Assembly: GCA_051873875.1 (NCBI GenBank)
Contig: JBJEFI010000052.1
Span: 1-13,487, forward strand
DNA from: JBJEFI01 sp051873875
GTDB taxonomy: Bacteria; Bacillota; Bacilli; Bacillales; Bacillaceae_G
DNA length: 13,487 bases
Direction: 5' to 3'
A model generated the notes under the pieces. It saw only the letters and a list, made by a program, of their open reading frames with translations, made no database searches and was not told the origin of the DNA. Every line of letters starts with the position of its first letter. Position 1 is the first letter of the stretch. This document shows positions 13,458-13,487 of this stretch, piece after piece. The translations under genes were made by a program, and so were the position numbers.

Positions 13458-13487
13458 ATTATATCATTGTATAAAGAATTGTGTCGA
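13458..13487 (-). promoter_or_regulatory. Sigma-A-type promoter of the nuo operon
   Basis: On the minus strand: TCGACA (13482-13487, five of six -35 bases), an 18-nt spacer, and TATAAT (13458-13463, perfect -10), itself preceded by TGA to make a TGn-extended -10. It is the best promoter match upstream of nuoA. The -35 touches the window edge, so upstream elements cannot be judged. No Rex-like TTGTGA...TCACAA operator is seen inside the window. Confidence 0.6.

Overview
The window is AT-rich chromosomal DNA of a low-GC Firmicute, most likely a member or close relative of the Bacillus cereus group. The signs are strong GGAGG-type ribosome binding sites, GTG and TTG starts, U-tailed hairpin terminators, and the order nuo - ywzB-like - ywmB - murA. 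An 11-gene nuo operon whose NuoC carries an Ala/Lys repeat extension also fits that group. The species call is inference from gene content; no search was run. Almost everything lies on the minus strand, so the text below follows transcription from right to left.

13458-13487 holds a good sigma-A promoter with a leader of about 155 nt. 13295 down to 3079 is a compact complex I operon, nuoA-B-C-D-H-I-J-K-L-M-N, with genes overlapping or spaced by at most 59 nt, closed by a hairpin terminator at 3025-3054. All membrane and quinone-module subunits are present: A, H, J, K, L, M and N in the membrane arm, and B, C, D and I in the connecting arm with clusters N2, N6a and N6b. The NADH-oxidising module NuoE/F/G is absent: nuoD runs straight into nuoH. 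The product should be an 11-subunit proton-pumping, quinone-reducing complex whose electron donor is not encoded here.

2983-2744 is a small DUF1146 membrane protein gene (ywzB-like). A very symmetrical, probably bidirectional terminator (2677-2716) separates it from the only plus-strand gene, an unrecognised 81-residue hydrophilic protein (2399-2644). Divergent from that gene, ywmB (a secreted YwmB-family protein) and murA (the first committed step of peptidoglycan synthesis) form a two-gene unit ending in a terminator at 169-197. 1-168 has no gene I can support, but contains an unexplained perfect 10-bp hairpin.

The most interesting points are the lack of an electron-input module, and a NuoC whose N-terminal half consists of four tandem Ala/Lys-rich repeats of 34-37 residues. 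The two may be linked, for example through docking of an alternative donor, but that is speculation. I see no mobile element, CRISPR array, tRNA or rRNA. Apart from these points this is ordinary core-genome sequence.
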